A stretch of 64,000 nucleotides of DNA, from NCBI GenBank assembly GCA_965215155.1, contig CBDCCY010000001.1, positions 434,001 to 498,000 on the forward strand, given 5' to 3'. The first letter of the stretch is position 1. The number at the start of each line of letters is the position of its first letter. A program made the translations under genes and the position numbers. Shown piece by piece: positions 1-7,963 of the stretch. The DNA comes from JAGWAJ01 sp965215155. GTDB taxonomy: Bacteria > Acidobacteriota > Vicinamibacteria > Vicinamibacterales > UBA8438. The notes below the pieces were generated by a model that saw nothing but the letters and a program-made list of their open reading frames with translations, ran no database searches and was not told the DNA's origin.

Positions 1-102
1 TGGCCCGGCAGCGAGGCGCGCGCCCACGAGTATGATGCGCCCGCCGTAGCCGATGTTTCCTGGCAGAGCAGGAGACACTCCCTATCGGTCACACGAGATT
101 CC

Positions 103-108
103 TATAGT
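103..108 (+). promoter_or_regulatory. Candidate -10 box for the lipoprotein gene
   Basis: The hexamer tatagt lies about 40 nt before the first start codon of the downstream lipoprotein gene, in otherwise GC-rich DNA. No convincing -35 element was found. The assignment rests only on similarity to TATAAT and position. Confidence 0.3.
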
Positions 109-147
109 CGGCGGGCATGATACCATGGGCCCCGCGGGTCCGGCCGA

Positions 148-1545
148 GTGATGATATCCATGAACCTACGCCGCCTCCTGGTTTGCCCCCTCATCGGGAC
201 TGCCCTGCTTGGGTCGTTGGCATGCTCCGGGTCGACACCTACGTCACCCACAGCGCCGACCGTCGGCGGTCCGGTGTCCGGGGTGGCGGCGGCGCCGGCC
301 CCGGTCGCGAGCGTCATTACCTCCGACGCCACCTCCGGCGCCGTTGGATTCGGCGTCGCGCTCGTCACCTCGGTGACGCATGGTGAAACGCAGGCCGGGT
401 GCGACGTCCTGAAGGCGGTTCCTCCCGGCGCGGTATCGCCGGCGAATGGCGTCGTGGTTCGCGGCGGCGACGTGGTGCTGACAGCGCGCAACGCGACGTG
501 GAGACATGTCGATCAGGTCCCCGGGCTCGCAGGTGTGCCTTTTTCCTACCGGTTCGAGCTCTACGAGGGTGATGCGGGGACTCCACTATTCGCCCGCTCG
601 GAGCCGCAGGGTCCTTCTGGTACGACGACCCACACCGTGGCCCGCCGGCTGCTGGCCGGCGACGCCGCGTACCGCTGGCGCGTCCAGGCGGAGCATGACG
701 GGCACGCGTGCCGCTCGGAGGTGGCCCGCTTCCGAACGCCGCCCGGGTCGATCGGGGCGCCGACTCCGGTCTCTCCGCCCAACGGTGCTACGGGTCTGCC
801 CTTGCCGGTGGAACTCCGTGTCGAGAATGGGCCCACGACCGGCGACGTCGGAGCCGTCAGGATGCTATTCGAGGTCGCGCCGACCCCCGCGTTCGCATCC
901 GGCGACCTGCTCGGAATCGACCCCGTCCCGGCAGGCAATCGCTACACCAGCGTATTCGTGCCGGCGACCCTGGCGGCGGCCGACACCAGGTACTATTGGC
1001 GCGCCAGGGCCCTTGGAGCCCGGGGGATCGAGAGCGAGAATTCGGCCACCTGGTCGTTCACCACGTCGGCACGTCAACCTCCACCAGGCACGGGCGACGA
1101 CATAGACCCATCCACCATACGATGGTTGCACACGAACGTAAGTGGTTGGGCGCAGACGTCGACCATAACCGACATCCGTATCCGGGACGTGCCGGCCGGG
1201 GGAATCTGCATCGAGCACACCCAGTCCGGATCGTGGCCCGGCGTGAACAGCAGACTGGGGTCCGTCGTGGCCGGGAACGCCTGGGTCTTTGCGAACATTG
1301 GCGGCACCTGGTACGGGGCCACCTACGACTGGCTCAGGCCCGGTCAGATCTGCAAGCTGACCGTGCGGGGCAAGCACGACCGACCGTCGATAGAACTCGG
1401 GCCCCACACCAAGCAGCCGCCAATCTCCGGATGGGTTCCCAGGACCGGTGAGAGAGTCGGCTTCATGGTGAGCACGCTGGCCCGCTTCGGTCCGGAAGGG
1501 GACCGCCAGGAGCGGTCCGACATCGTGGTAGTGACCTGGCCGTAG
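148..1545 (+). CDS. Exported lipoprotein with fibronectin-III-like region
   Basis: The start region offers GTG 148, ATG 151 and ATG 160; all give a short basic stretch, a hydrophobic segment and a lipobox-like GSLAC near residue 26, so the product is probably a lipid-anchored envelope protein. A low-complexity Pro/Ala/Thr/Val linker follows. Residues about 90-310 hold two stretches with the Y-x-WR-hydrophobic pattern of Fn3-like beta sandwiches (AYRWRVQAE and YYWRARAL). The last 130 residues form a separate Trp/Gly-rich domain I do not recognise. It is convergent with rfbB and separated from it by a short GC-rich palindrome. Function unknown; a surface binding role is only a guess. Confidence 0.75.
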   Translation: MMISMNLRRLLVCPLIGTALLGSLACSGSTPTSPTAPTVGGPVSGVAAAPAPVASVITSDATSGAVGFGVALVTSVTHGETQAGCDVLKAVPPGAVSPANGVVVRGGDVVLTARNATWRHVDQVPGLAGVPFSYRFELYEGDAGTPLFARSEPQGPSGTTTHTVARRLLAGDAAYRWRVQAEHDGHACRSEVARFRTPPGSIGAPTPVSPPNGATGLPLPVELRVENGPTTGDVGAVRMLFEVAPTPAFASGDLLGIDPVPAGNRYTSVFVPATLAAADTRYYWRARALGARGIESENSATWSFTTSARQPPPGTGDDIDPSTIRWLHTNVSGWAQTSTITDIRIRDVPAGGICIEHTQSGSWPGVNSRLGSVVAGNAWVFANIGGTWYGATYDWLRPGQICKLTVRGKHDRPSIELGPHTKQPPISGWVPRTGERVGFMVSTLARFGPEGDRQERSDIVVVTWP

Positions 1546-1579
1546 AAGCGGGCGCGGGCAAGGCGACGGATTGAGCCTG

Positions 1580-1593
1580 CCCCGCGCGCGGGG
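1580..1593. terminator. GC-rich palindrome between convergent genes
   Basis: A perfect 14-nt palindrome (ccccgcgcgcgggg) lies between the 3' ends of the lipoprotein gene and rfbB. It could act as a bidirectional terminator, but there is no T tract on either side, so the call is weak. Confidence 0.25.
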
Positions 1594-1603
1594 TGACCGG
1601 CGC

Positions 1604-2632
1604 TCAGGCGGGGGCGGGATGTCCCCGCCCGCCGTATTGCCGCTCGTAGTAGGCGCGGTGAGCCGCGCTTCCCTCCGTGATCGGCCGCCACCACGCCTCG
1701 TTGCGCACATACCAGTCGACGGTGGCGGTCAACCCGGCGGCGAACGCCCTCCGGGGCTCCCAGCCCAGGGCGCGCAGCTTCGCGGTGTCGAGCGAGTAGC
1801 GCCGGTCGTGGCCGGGCCGGTCCGCCACCGGGGCGATGAGCGACGCCGGCCGGTCGAGCGCGCGCAGGATGCGGTGCGTCAGGTCGAGGTTCGTCGTCGT
1901 GTTCCCGGCGCCTACGTTGTAGGCGTCGCCGCGGCGGCCGCGGTCGATCAGCAGGTCGATGGCGCGGCAGTGGTCGTCGACGTGCAGCCAGTCGCGGACC
2001 TGCAGGCCGTCGCCGTAGAGCGGCAGCGGCCGGTTCCCGATGGCGTTGGTGACGAAGAGCGGGATGAGCTTCTCCGGGTGCTGGCGCGGCCCGTAGTTGT
2101 TCGCGGCGCGGGTGATGACCACCGGGACACCGTAGGTCGCCCAGTAGCTGTAGGCCAGCCGGTCCGCCGCCGCCTTGCTGGCCGCGTAGGGGTTGCGGGG
2201 CCGCAGCTCGTCCGTCTCTACGCTCGCCCCCTCGGCCACGCTGCCGTAGACCTCGTCGGTCGAGATCTGCACGAAGCAGCGTAGCCTGGCCGCCTCGCGC
2301 GCCGCGTCGAGCAGGACGAACGTACCGTAGACGTCGGTCTGTACGAAGGCGCCGGCGCTCTCCAGCGAGCGGTCGACGTGCGTCTCGGCCGCGAAGTGGA
2401 CGACGATCTCCGCCCCCCGCACCAGCGGCCCCGCCACGGCGGCATCGGTGATGTTCCCGTGCACGAAGCGATGGCGCGGATGCCGGTCGAGGTCGGCTAC
2501 GTTCGCGCGCCGGCCGGCGTAGGTAAGGGCGTCGAGCGTCGTGATGCGCCAGTCCGCGTGCGCGTCGAGCGCGTGGTGGACGAAGTTGCTGCCGATGAAG
2601 CCGGCGCCGCCCGTGACGACGACCTCAACCAT
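1604..2632 (-). CDS. rfbB: dTDP-glucose 4,6-dehydratase
   Basis: Converts dTDP-glucose to dTDP-4-keto-6-deoxyglucose, the branch point to dTDP-rhamnose and related deoxysugars. The 342-residue product has the usual length. It shows the NAD-binding TGGAGFIGSNF at residues 7-17, the family catalytic TDE at 125-127 inside STDEVYG, and the SDR Tyr149-xxx-Lys153 (PYAASK). It is the last gene of the polysaccharide operon; its ATG overlaps the end of the cupin gene by 8 nt, implying translational coupling. Confidence 0.95.
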   Translation of the reverse strand: MVEVVVTGGAGFIGSNFVHHALDAHADWRITTLDALTYAGRRANVADLDRHPRHRFVHGNITDAAVAGPLVRGAEIVVHFAAETHVDRSLESAGAFVQTDVYGTFVLLDAAREAARLRCFVQISTDEVYGSVAEGASVETDELRPRNPYAASKAAADRLAYSYWATYGVPVVITRAANNYGPRQHPEKLIPLFVTNAIGNRPLPLYGDGLQVRDWLHVDDHCRAIDLLIDRGRRGDAYNVGAGNTTTNLDLTHRILRALDRPASLIAPVADRPGHDRRYSLDTAKLRALGWEPRRAFAAGLTATVDWYVRNEAWWRPITEGSAAHRAYYERQYGGRGHPAPA

Positions 2633-3137
2633 CCCTGCGCGCCCAGTCGTAGGGGAGCGAGCCGTGCGGCGCCGCGCGGAGCTCGTCCGGGTCGTCGTAG
2701 CGGTAGGGCTCCGACGGCACGTTGACCACCAGCGACGGCTCCAGGCCGATGCACTTCCAGCCGTGGTGGACGAGGTTCGGGATGCGCACCAGCATCGGGT
2801 TCTGCGTGCCGAGGAAGAACTCGTTGATGCGGTCGCGGGTGGGAGAGCCCTCGCGCCGGTCCATCAGCACCAGCTTGATCATCCCCGCGACGCAGGCGAA
2901 GTGGTCCACCTGCCGCTCGTGGTAGTGCCAGGCCTTGACGACGCCCGGATAGGTGGCCGAGACGTAGACCTGCCCAAAGCGCTCGAAGAAGGGGTCGTCG
3001 GCGCGTAAAATCTCCATCAGCCAGCCCCGCTCGTCCGGAATCAGCCGCAGCTTCTTCGTCCGGACGCCGTCGATGGGCGCCGCCGTCGGCTCGACGTAGC
3101 GGACCGTCTCCGCCACCCGCTCCTCTCCCGCCGCCAT
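2625..3137 (-). CDS. dTDP-4-dehydrorhamnose 3,5-epimerase-like cupin
   Basis: A 170-residue single-domain cupin of the RmlC superfamily. The pattern IPDERGWLMEI, KAWHYHERQVDHF and NLVHHGWKCI matches the branch of dTDP-sugar epimerases in which the classical RGLHxQ is replaced by KAWHYH. The start is the ATG at 3137, which shares one base with the rfbA stop (TGATG); the open frame continues upstream but that part is a shadow of rfbA. Lying between rfbA and rfbB, it most likely epimerises the RfbB product. No rmlD reductase is in the window, so the final sugar need not be L-rhamnose. Confidence 0.85.
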   Translation of the reverse strand: MAAGEERVAETVRYVEPTAAPIDGVRTKKLRLIPDERGWLMEILRADDPFFERFGQVYVSATYPGVVKAWHYHERQVDHFACVAGMIKLVLMDRREGSPTRDRINEFFLGTQNPMLVRIPNLVHHGWKCIGLEPSLVVNVPSEPYRYDDPDELRAAPHGSLPYDWARRDG

Positions 3138-4201
3138 CAGGGGATGCTCACCTCGGAGCGGTCGCCGAGCATGAAGCGGAGCGCCCGCGGCTTCCCCGGC
3201 TGGCGCGCGATGGTGACGTTGCGGCCGATCAGGCTGTCGGTCACGCGCCCGTCGAGCCCCGTGATGCGGCTCCCCTCCATGACGATGCTGTGCTCCACCT
3301 CCGAGCCGCTGATCTCGACGTCGCGCATGATCGCCGTGAACGGGCCGACGTAGGCGTCCGATATGCGGGCGCCGTGCCCGATGATCACCGGCCCGCGCAC
3401 GACGGACCGCGTGACGACGGCCCCCGGCTCGACCGCCACCTTGCCCTCCAGGCGCGAGGCGTCGTCCACCTCGCCTTCGATGCGCCGGGGCAGGCTGTCG
3501 AGGATGAGGCGGTTCGCCTCCAGCATGTCCTCCAGGTGCCCGGTGTCCTTCCACCAGCCGTCGACGACGTGCCGCCGGACCTCGAGCCCGCGGTCGATGA
3601 GGTCCTGGATGGCGTCGGTGATCTCCAGCTCGTTGCGCGCGCTGGGCCGGATGCGCTTCACCGACTCGAAGACCTCCGGTCCGAACATGTAGACGCCGAC
3701 CAGGGCCAGGTTGCTCTTCGGCGCGGCCGGCTTCTCGACCAGCCGCACCACGCGGTCGCCCTCGGTCTCGGCCACCCCGTAGAGCTCCGGGTGCGCCACC
3801 GGCGTAAGCAGGATCTGCGCCGCCGGCCGCGTCGCCGCGAACTCCTCCACCAGCGGCACGATGCCGTCCGCGAGGAGGTTGTCTCCCAGGTACATGACGA
3901 ACGGCTCGGTGCCCAGGAACGGCTCCGCGATAAACACCGCGTGGGCCAGGCCGCGCGGCGCGTCCTGCGGGACATAGGTCACGCGCACGTCCCACTCGGA
4001 CCCGTCCCCCACCGCCGCCTCGATCTCCGCCCGCGTGTCGCCGACCACGATGCCGATGTCGCGGATCCCGGCCGCGGCGAGCGTCTCGATGCCGTAGAAC
4101 AGCACCGGCTTGTTCGCCACCGGGACGAGCTGCTTCGCACTCGTGTAGGTCAGCGGCCGCAGGCGCGTGCCCCGCCCGCCGCTCAGGATCAGTCCCTTCA
4201 T
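3137..4201 (-). CDS. rfbA: Glucose-1-phosphate thymidylyltransferase, long form
   Basis: Makes dTDP-glucose from dTTP and glucose-1-phosphate. The ATG at 4201 places the nucleotidyltransferase signature at the very N-terminus (LSGGRGTRLRPLT). The 354-residue length is that of the long StrD-like form, in which the Rossmann-type catalytic domain (about 1-240) is followed by a hexapeptide-like beta helix; the C-terminal third here shows the expected Val/Ile/Gly periodicity. It precedes the cupin and rfbB genes with 1-nt and 8-nt overlaps, and is separated from the upstream epimerase gene by 229 nt. Confidence 0.93.
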   Translation of the reverse strand: MKGLILSGGRGTRLRPLTYTSAKQLVPVANKPVLFYGIETLAAAGIRDIGIVVGDTRAEIEAAVGDGSEWDVRVTYVPQDAPRGLAHAVFIAEPFLGTEPFVMYLGDNLLADGIVPLVEEFAATRPAAQILLTPVAHPELYGVAETEGDRVVRLVEKPAAPKSNLALVGVYMFGPEVFESVKRIRPSARNELEITDAIQDLIDRGLEVRRHVVDGWWKDTGHLEDMLEANRLILDSLPRRIEGEVDDASRLEGKVAVEPGAVVTRSVVRGPVIIGHGARISDAYVGPFTAIMRDVEISGSEVEHSIVMEGSRITGLDGRVTDSLIGRNVTIARQPGKPRALRFMLGDRSEVSIP

Positions 4202-4237
4202 CGCGCCCGGAAGGCCTGCCCGCCGCCGGCCCGCAGC

Positions 4238-4243
4238 ATTATC
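4238..4243 (-). promoter_or_regulatory. Candidate -10 box before rfbA
   Basis: On the minus strand GATAAT stands 36 nt upstream of the rfbA ATG, inside the only gap (229 nt) of the polysaccharide operon. A separate rfbA-cupin-rfbB promoter is plausible. No clear -35 was found. Confidence 0.3.
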
Positions 4244-4430
4244 GCAGAAACCCATCGGCGGCGTGCGGCCGCCATGCACCCGCGCGCGCACCACCCGGGT
4301 TGCAGGCAGCCAAGCGGATGCGCCGCGGTCGAGGCCCGGATCCCAAGTCTCTCGCCGGCGACGGCCGCCAGGGTGTCGCCGGCCCCGACGTGCGTCGGCG
4401 GTGACGTTCGCGGCCGCGAAGGAACGGACG

Positions 4431-5471
4431 CTACAGCCATCCGTTGTCCACATACCACCGGGCGGTGTCTGCCAGCCCTTCGTCGTTGCCACGCGCCGGC
4501 GCGAATCCGAGCGTGCGCCGCAGCTTCGACGTGTCGAACGCACGGTCCTTCGTGAAGAAGCCCACGCGCCTGCGGTGCAGCGGGGGTTCGAGGCCGAACG
4601 GCCGACAGACGGCCTCGCAGGCGGCGGCGCCGGCCAGGAACGGCGCAACCGGGAGACGCACGAATCTGACGCGGCGGCCAAGGGCTTCGCCGATGACGCG
4701 CGCCATATGATCGAGAGTCGTCCACTCGCTGTTTCCGACGATGAACGTCTCTCCCACCGCCCTCGGATGCACCGCGGCGAGCAGCAACGCGGTGACCAGG
4801 TCCTCCACGTGGATCAGGTGGTAGAGCCGGCGTCCTCGGCCGACGGCCGGGAACACGCCCAGGCCCGCAAGCCGAAAGAGCTTCCAGAGCCGCCGGTCGC
4901 CCGGGCCGTAGATTCCGCACGGGCGGATGACCGTGCAGGGCAGACCCTCCGAATTCGCGAAGTCTCGAATCCAACTCTCCGCCGCCGCCTTGGTTCGCTG
5001 ATACGCGTCGGTCGGCCGCAGCGGAGTGCGTTCGTCCGCCGGCGGGTCGCTGACGTTGCCGTGAACACCAACCGTGGAGACGTGGACGAAGCGTCTGAAT
5101 CCTGTCAGTCGGGCCGCTCGCTCCGCCAGCCTCTTCGTGCTCGTGACGTGCACGCGCCAATACTCCGCTTCCGACAACCCCGCCTGCCGGTAGGCGGCGG
5201 CGAGGTGGAACACGTACTGCTTGCCGCGCATGGCCTCCGCGATCAGGGCGCCGTCGCCAATCTCCCCGCGTATCCACGAGACGTCCGCGTCGGCAAGGTG
5301 GGAGACGCGCGAACCCGGCCGGGCCAGCGCGGTGACCCGGGCGCCCCGCGCGACCAGGCGGCGGGTCAGCACGGAACCCGTGAACCCCGTGGCACCGGTA
5401 ACGAGCACCGCGGATCCCGGCGCCGGTCCGTCGTCCGGACGGCTCGCGGCGCCACTGAACGTATCCGTCAT
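4431..5471 (-). CDS. NAD-dependent epimerase/dehydratase (extended SDR)
   Basis: A 346-residue sugar-nucleotide-type SDR. After about 20 polar residues it has the dinucleotide motif VTGATGFTGSVL and later YQRTK (Tyr-xxx-Lys), with STVGVHG supplying the active-site Ser. The start at ATG 5471 makes an ATGA overlap with the flippase stop. Substrate unknown; by context it modifies an NDP-sugar or a lipid-linked intermediate for the same glycan. Confidence 0.85.
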   Translation of the reverse strand: MTDTFSGAASRPDDGPAPGSAVLVTGATGFTGSVLTRRLVARGARVTALARPGSRVSHLADADVSWIRGEIGDGALIAEAMRGKQYVFHLAAAYRQAGLSEAEYWRVHVTSTKRLAERAARLTGFRRFVHVSTVGVHGNVSDPPADERTPLRPTDAYQRTKAAAESWIRDFANSEGLPCTVIRPCGIYGPGDRRLWKLFRLAGLGVFPAVGRGRRLYHLIHVEDLVTALLLAAVHPRAVGETFIVGNSEWTTLDHMARVIGEALGRRVRFVRLPVAPFLAGAAACEAVCRPFGLEPPLHRRRVGFFTKDRAFDTSKLRRTLGFAPARGNDEGLADTARWYVDNGWL

Positions 5472-6754
5472 GCGGCAGAGTCCCTTCCCCCGACGATCTG
5501 GGAGCGCAGCTCCCACGCCATTACCGCTGCGCTCAGCGCCTCGCCGGTGACCGTGGCCACGGCCGCGCCGTACATTCCCCACTGCGGTATCAATAGGACA
5601 TTGAGGACACCGTTCGCCCCGCAGCCGACGAGCGCCGTGCGCACGAGAGTGGCCGTGGATCCCGACGAAAGGGCAATCGCCTGCAGCAGGAAGAGTGGGT
5701 AGACGAAGATGAAGCCCGCGGTCAGTATCTGGAGCACGGCGCCCGATTCGGCATACGCGGCGCCGTACAGCAGCGTAACGGCCCGCGGAGCGACCAGCAC
5801 CATCCCCAGGGCGATGGGAATGGCCGCCGCCGTGCCGAGGCGCAGGGCCGCCTGCGACAGGCGGCTGTGCGACGGGCCGCCGACGGCGTGGTGGGCCGCC
5901 AGCCGCGGCACCAGCACCATCTGCATCAGCCCCGGCAGGCTGGCCAGGCCTTCGTAGACTCGGTAGGCGGCGCTGTAGAGGCCCGTCTCCGCGTCGTCTC
6001 GCATTACCCAGAGCATGACCGTGTCGAGATGACTGTGGAAGTACAGGATGAGGACGAAGATCCCGTAGGGCACGGCCCGCGATTGCAGCCCGCGCCAGAA
6101 GGCGAAGTCGAATGCGGGCCAGATGCGGCCCACCTGACGCGCCGCGAGCTGCCAGGCGAGCAGCAGCGACAGCAGCCGCGCCCCGACGAAGCTCGCGGCA
6201 AGCCCGGGCACTCCGAATCCACCCAGGAGGCAGGAGACGCCCAGTCCCAGCAGCAGGACACGGTCCGCGATCACGACCGCTCCGTCCAGGCCGAAGCGTT
6301 CCAATCCCTGCAACGTGTGTCGCAGCGTGAGCATGTACGACCGGAAGATGGACGCCGCGCCCAGCAGGTAGCAGGCGGCTCGCACCTCCGGCTCCGTCCC
6401 CAGCAGGTGAGTGGACAGCCACAGCCCCGCCGCGGCGACGCCCGCGAGTATGAGCTTCAGACCGAACGTGTTCGCCAGGAGAAGGGGCGCGACCAGCCGG
6501 TTGCGGGCGATCTCCCGCGTCGTCACCTGGTTGAGGCCGAAGTTGATGATGGTCTCGAAGATCATCGCCAACGACAGGGCAAAGGCAAACCGGCCATAGT
6601 CCGCTTCACCCAGCAGCCGAGCGGCGATGACCAGCAGGGCCGCGAGCAGCAGGTTGCTGAACGGCGAGATCGACGCCCGCGCCGCGTTGCCGGGCAAGCC
6701 GTGGAACAGGCCCGACCCGCCGGCCGACCCGGGCTCGGCGGTGCGCGCGCGCAT
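5468..6754 (-). CDS. Polysaccharide flippase (MATE/MVF-like, Wzx type)
   Basis: A 428-residue polytopic membrane protein with roughly 12-14 hydrophobic segments, beginning NLLLAALLVIAARLLGEADYG, the typical first helix and GxxxYG loop of oligosaccharide flippases. It would translocate lipid-linked sugar repeats across the inner membrane. The start is taken at ATG 6754, which overlaps the glycosyltransferase stop as TGATG; the open frame continues upstream inside the glycosyltransferase gene. Confidence 0.88.
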   Translation of the reverse strand: MRARTAEPGSAGGSGLFHGLPGNAARASISPFSNLLLAALLVIAARLLGEADYGRFAFALSLAMIFETIINFGLNQVTTREIARNRLVAPLLLANTFGLKLILAGVAAAGLWLSTHLLGTEPEVRAACYLLGAASIFRSYMLTLRHTLQGLERFGLDGAVVIADRVLLLGLGVSCLLGGFGVPGLAASFVGARLLSLLLAWQLAARQVGRIWPAFDFAFWRGLQSRAVPYGIFVLILYFHSHLDTVMLWVMRDDAETGLYSAAYRVYEGLASLPGLMQMVLVPRLAAHHAVGGPSHSRLSQAALRLGTAAAIPIALGMVLVAPRAVTLLYGAAYAESGAVLQILTAGFIFVYPLFLLQAIALSSGSTATLVRTALVGCGANGVLNVLLIPQWGMYGAAVATVTGEALSAAVMAWELRSQIVGGRDSAA

Positions 6755-7959
6755 CAGCGGACGGGGGGCACGCGCGCGACGGGGGCCCGGCGCGTTCGCC
6801 TGTACAGCGCCACCAGGCGCTCGACGATCGCCGGCCACGCGTAGATGCTCTCCGCACGACGGCGCAACGCCTCGCCGCGGGCGGCGGCGGCAGCGGGGTC
6901 CGACAGAAGCTGCATCAAGCCGGCGGCCAACCCGGCGGTGTCGCCAACCGGAGCGTAGACCCCCGCGTCACCCAGTATGTGGCGGTTGACCGGGGTATCG
7001 GTCGCGACCGTCGGCAAGCCGCACGCCATGTAGTTCAGCAGCTTGCCGTTGGCTTCGCTCTGCGACCGCTTGGGCCCCACTGCGATCTCGCCGAGATTCA
7101 GTCTGCTCGGAGCATGGCGGTAGTCGATGCGGCCGGTCACCGTAATCGAGCGGATGAGGCCGCAGGCCCGGATCAGCCGTCTGTACCGCTCCTCGTTGGG
7201 GTAGCCCATGAGCAGAAGGTGGGCGTCGGGCCGCTGGTCCACCACGGTCCGCATGGCGTCGATCAGGGCGTCGACCCCTTGGTACTCCGTGAGCACCCCG
7301 AGAAAGACGATGACTCGCTTGCCACTGAGCCCGAGCGCACTGAGGAGCGCCGGGTCCGGAGGGCGCGGTCGAAAGACGTCGACGTCGACTCCGTCCGGCA
7401 GCACCGTTACCCGCCGGGGGGGGAGCCCGTGGCGCACGAGGAGCGCAGCGCCATGCTGGGAGCTGGTTACCACGCAGTCGGGCAGGCCCACCAACCATCG
7501 CTCGACGGTCCTCGCCAGACGCGCCAGCAGGCCGTTCGCTCCGATGAAGCCATGATCGGCGAGCTCCGACGCCAGGCTGCCCTGGAGATCGGCGATGAGT
7601 GGTGTGCCGGACCACCGTCGCAGTACGTGGCCGATGGCGATACCCTCATGGAGATGCCCGTGCAGCAGGTGCGGCCTGAACCGGCGCATTACGCGGCGAC
7701 AGGCGGCCAGCAGCGACAAGTCCAGCACCGGCCTTCCCCAGCTGGGTCCCAGGCTGCGGGCGTTGATGCCCAACCAGGCGCGGCCGCGGTGGGCAACCAC
7801 GTCCGGCAGGTCGCGGCCGGTGGGGAAGGTCACCAGTTGCGTGTCGATTCCGCGTGCGGCCAGCCCGCGTATCTCCTCGTAGATGCGCACGTGGCACCCG
7901 CGGTCGCCAAAGAAAGGGGTGGGACCGATCATCAGCACGCGAAGCGGAGTCTCGGTCAT
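6754..7959 (-). CDS. Glycosyltransferase, GT4-like
   Basis: A 401-residue GT-B glycosyltransferase. The N-terminal half holds the Gly-rich loop of the acceptor domain; HLLHGHLHEG is the usual D/H-rich motif. The C-terminal half carries FLGVLTEYQGVDALIDAM and SEANGKLLNYMACGLPTVA, the site where GT4 enzymes bind the sugar nucleotide (a variant of the E-x7-E motif). It starts 4 nt after the glpD-like stop and overlaps the flippase, so it is an operon member acting in glycan assembly. Donor and acceptor cannot be read from sequence. Confidence 0.88.
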   Translation of the reverse strand: MTETPLRVLMIGPTPFFGDRGCHVRIYEEIRGLAARGIDTQLVTFPTGRDLPDVVAHRGRAWLGINARSLGPSWGRPVLDLSLLAACRRVMRRFRPHLLHGHLHEGIAIGHVLRRWSGTPLIADLQGSLASELADHGFIGANGLLARLARTVERWLVGLPDCVVTSSQHGAALLVRHGLPPRRVTVLPDGVDVDVFRPRPPDPALLSALGLSGKRVIVFLGVLTEYQGVDALIDAMRTVVDQRPDAHLLLMGYPNEERYRRLIRACGLIRSITVTGRIDYRHAPSRLNLGEIAVGPKRSQSEANGKLLNYMACGLPTVATDTPVNRHILGDAGVYAPVGDTAGLAAGLMQLLSDPAAAAARGEALRRRAESIYAWPAIVERLVALYRRTRRAPVARVPPVR

Positions 7960-7963
7960 CTCC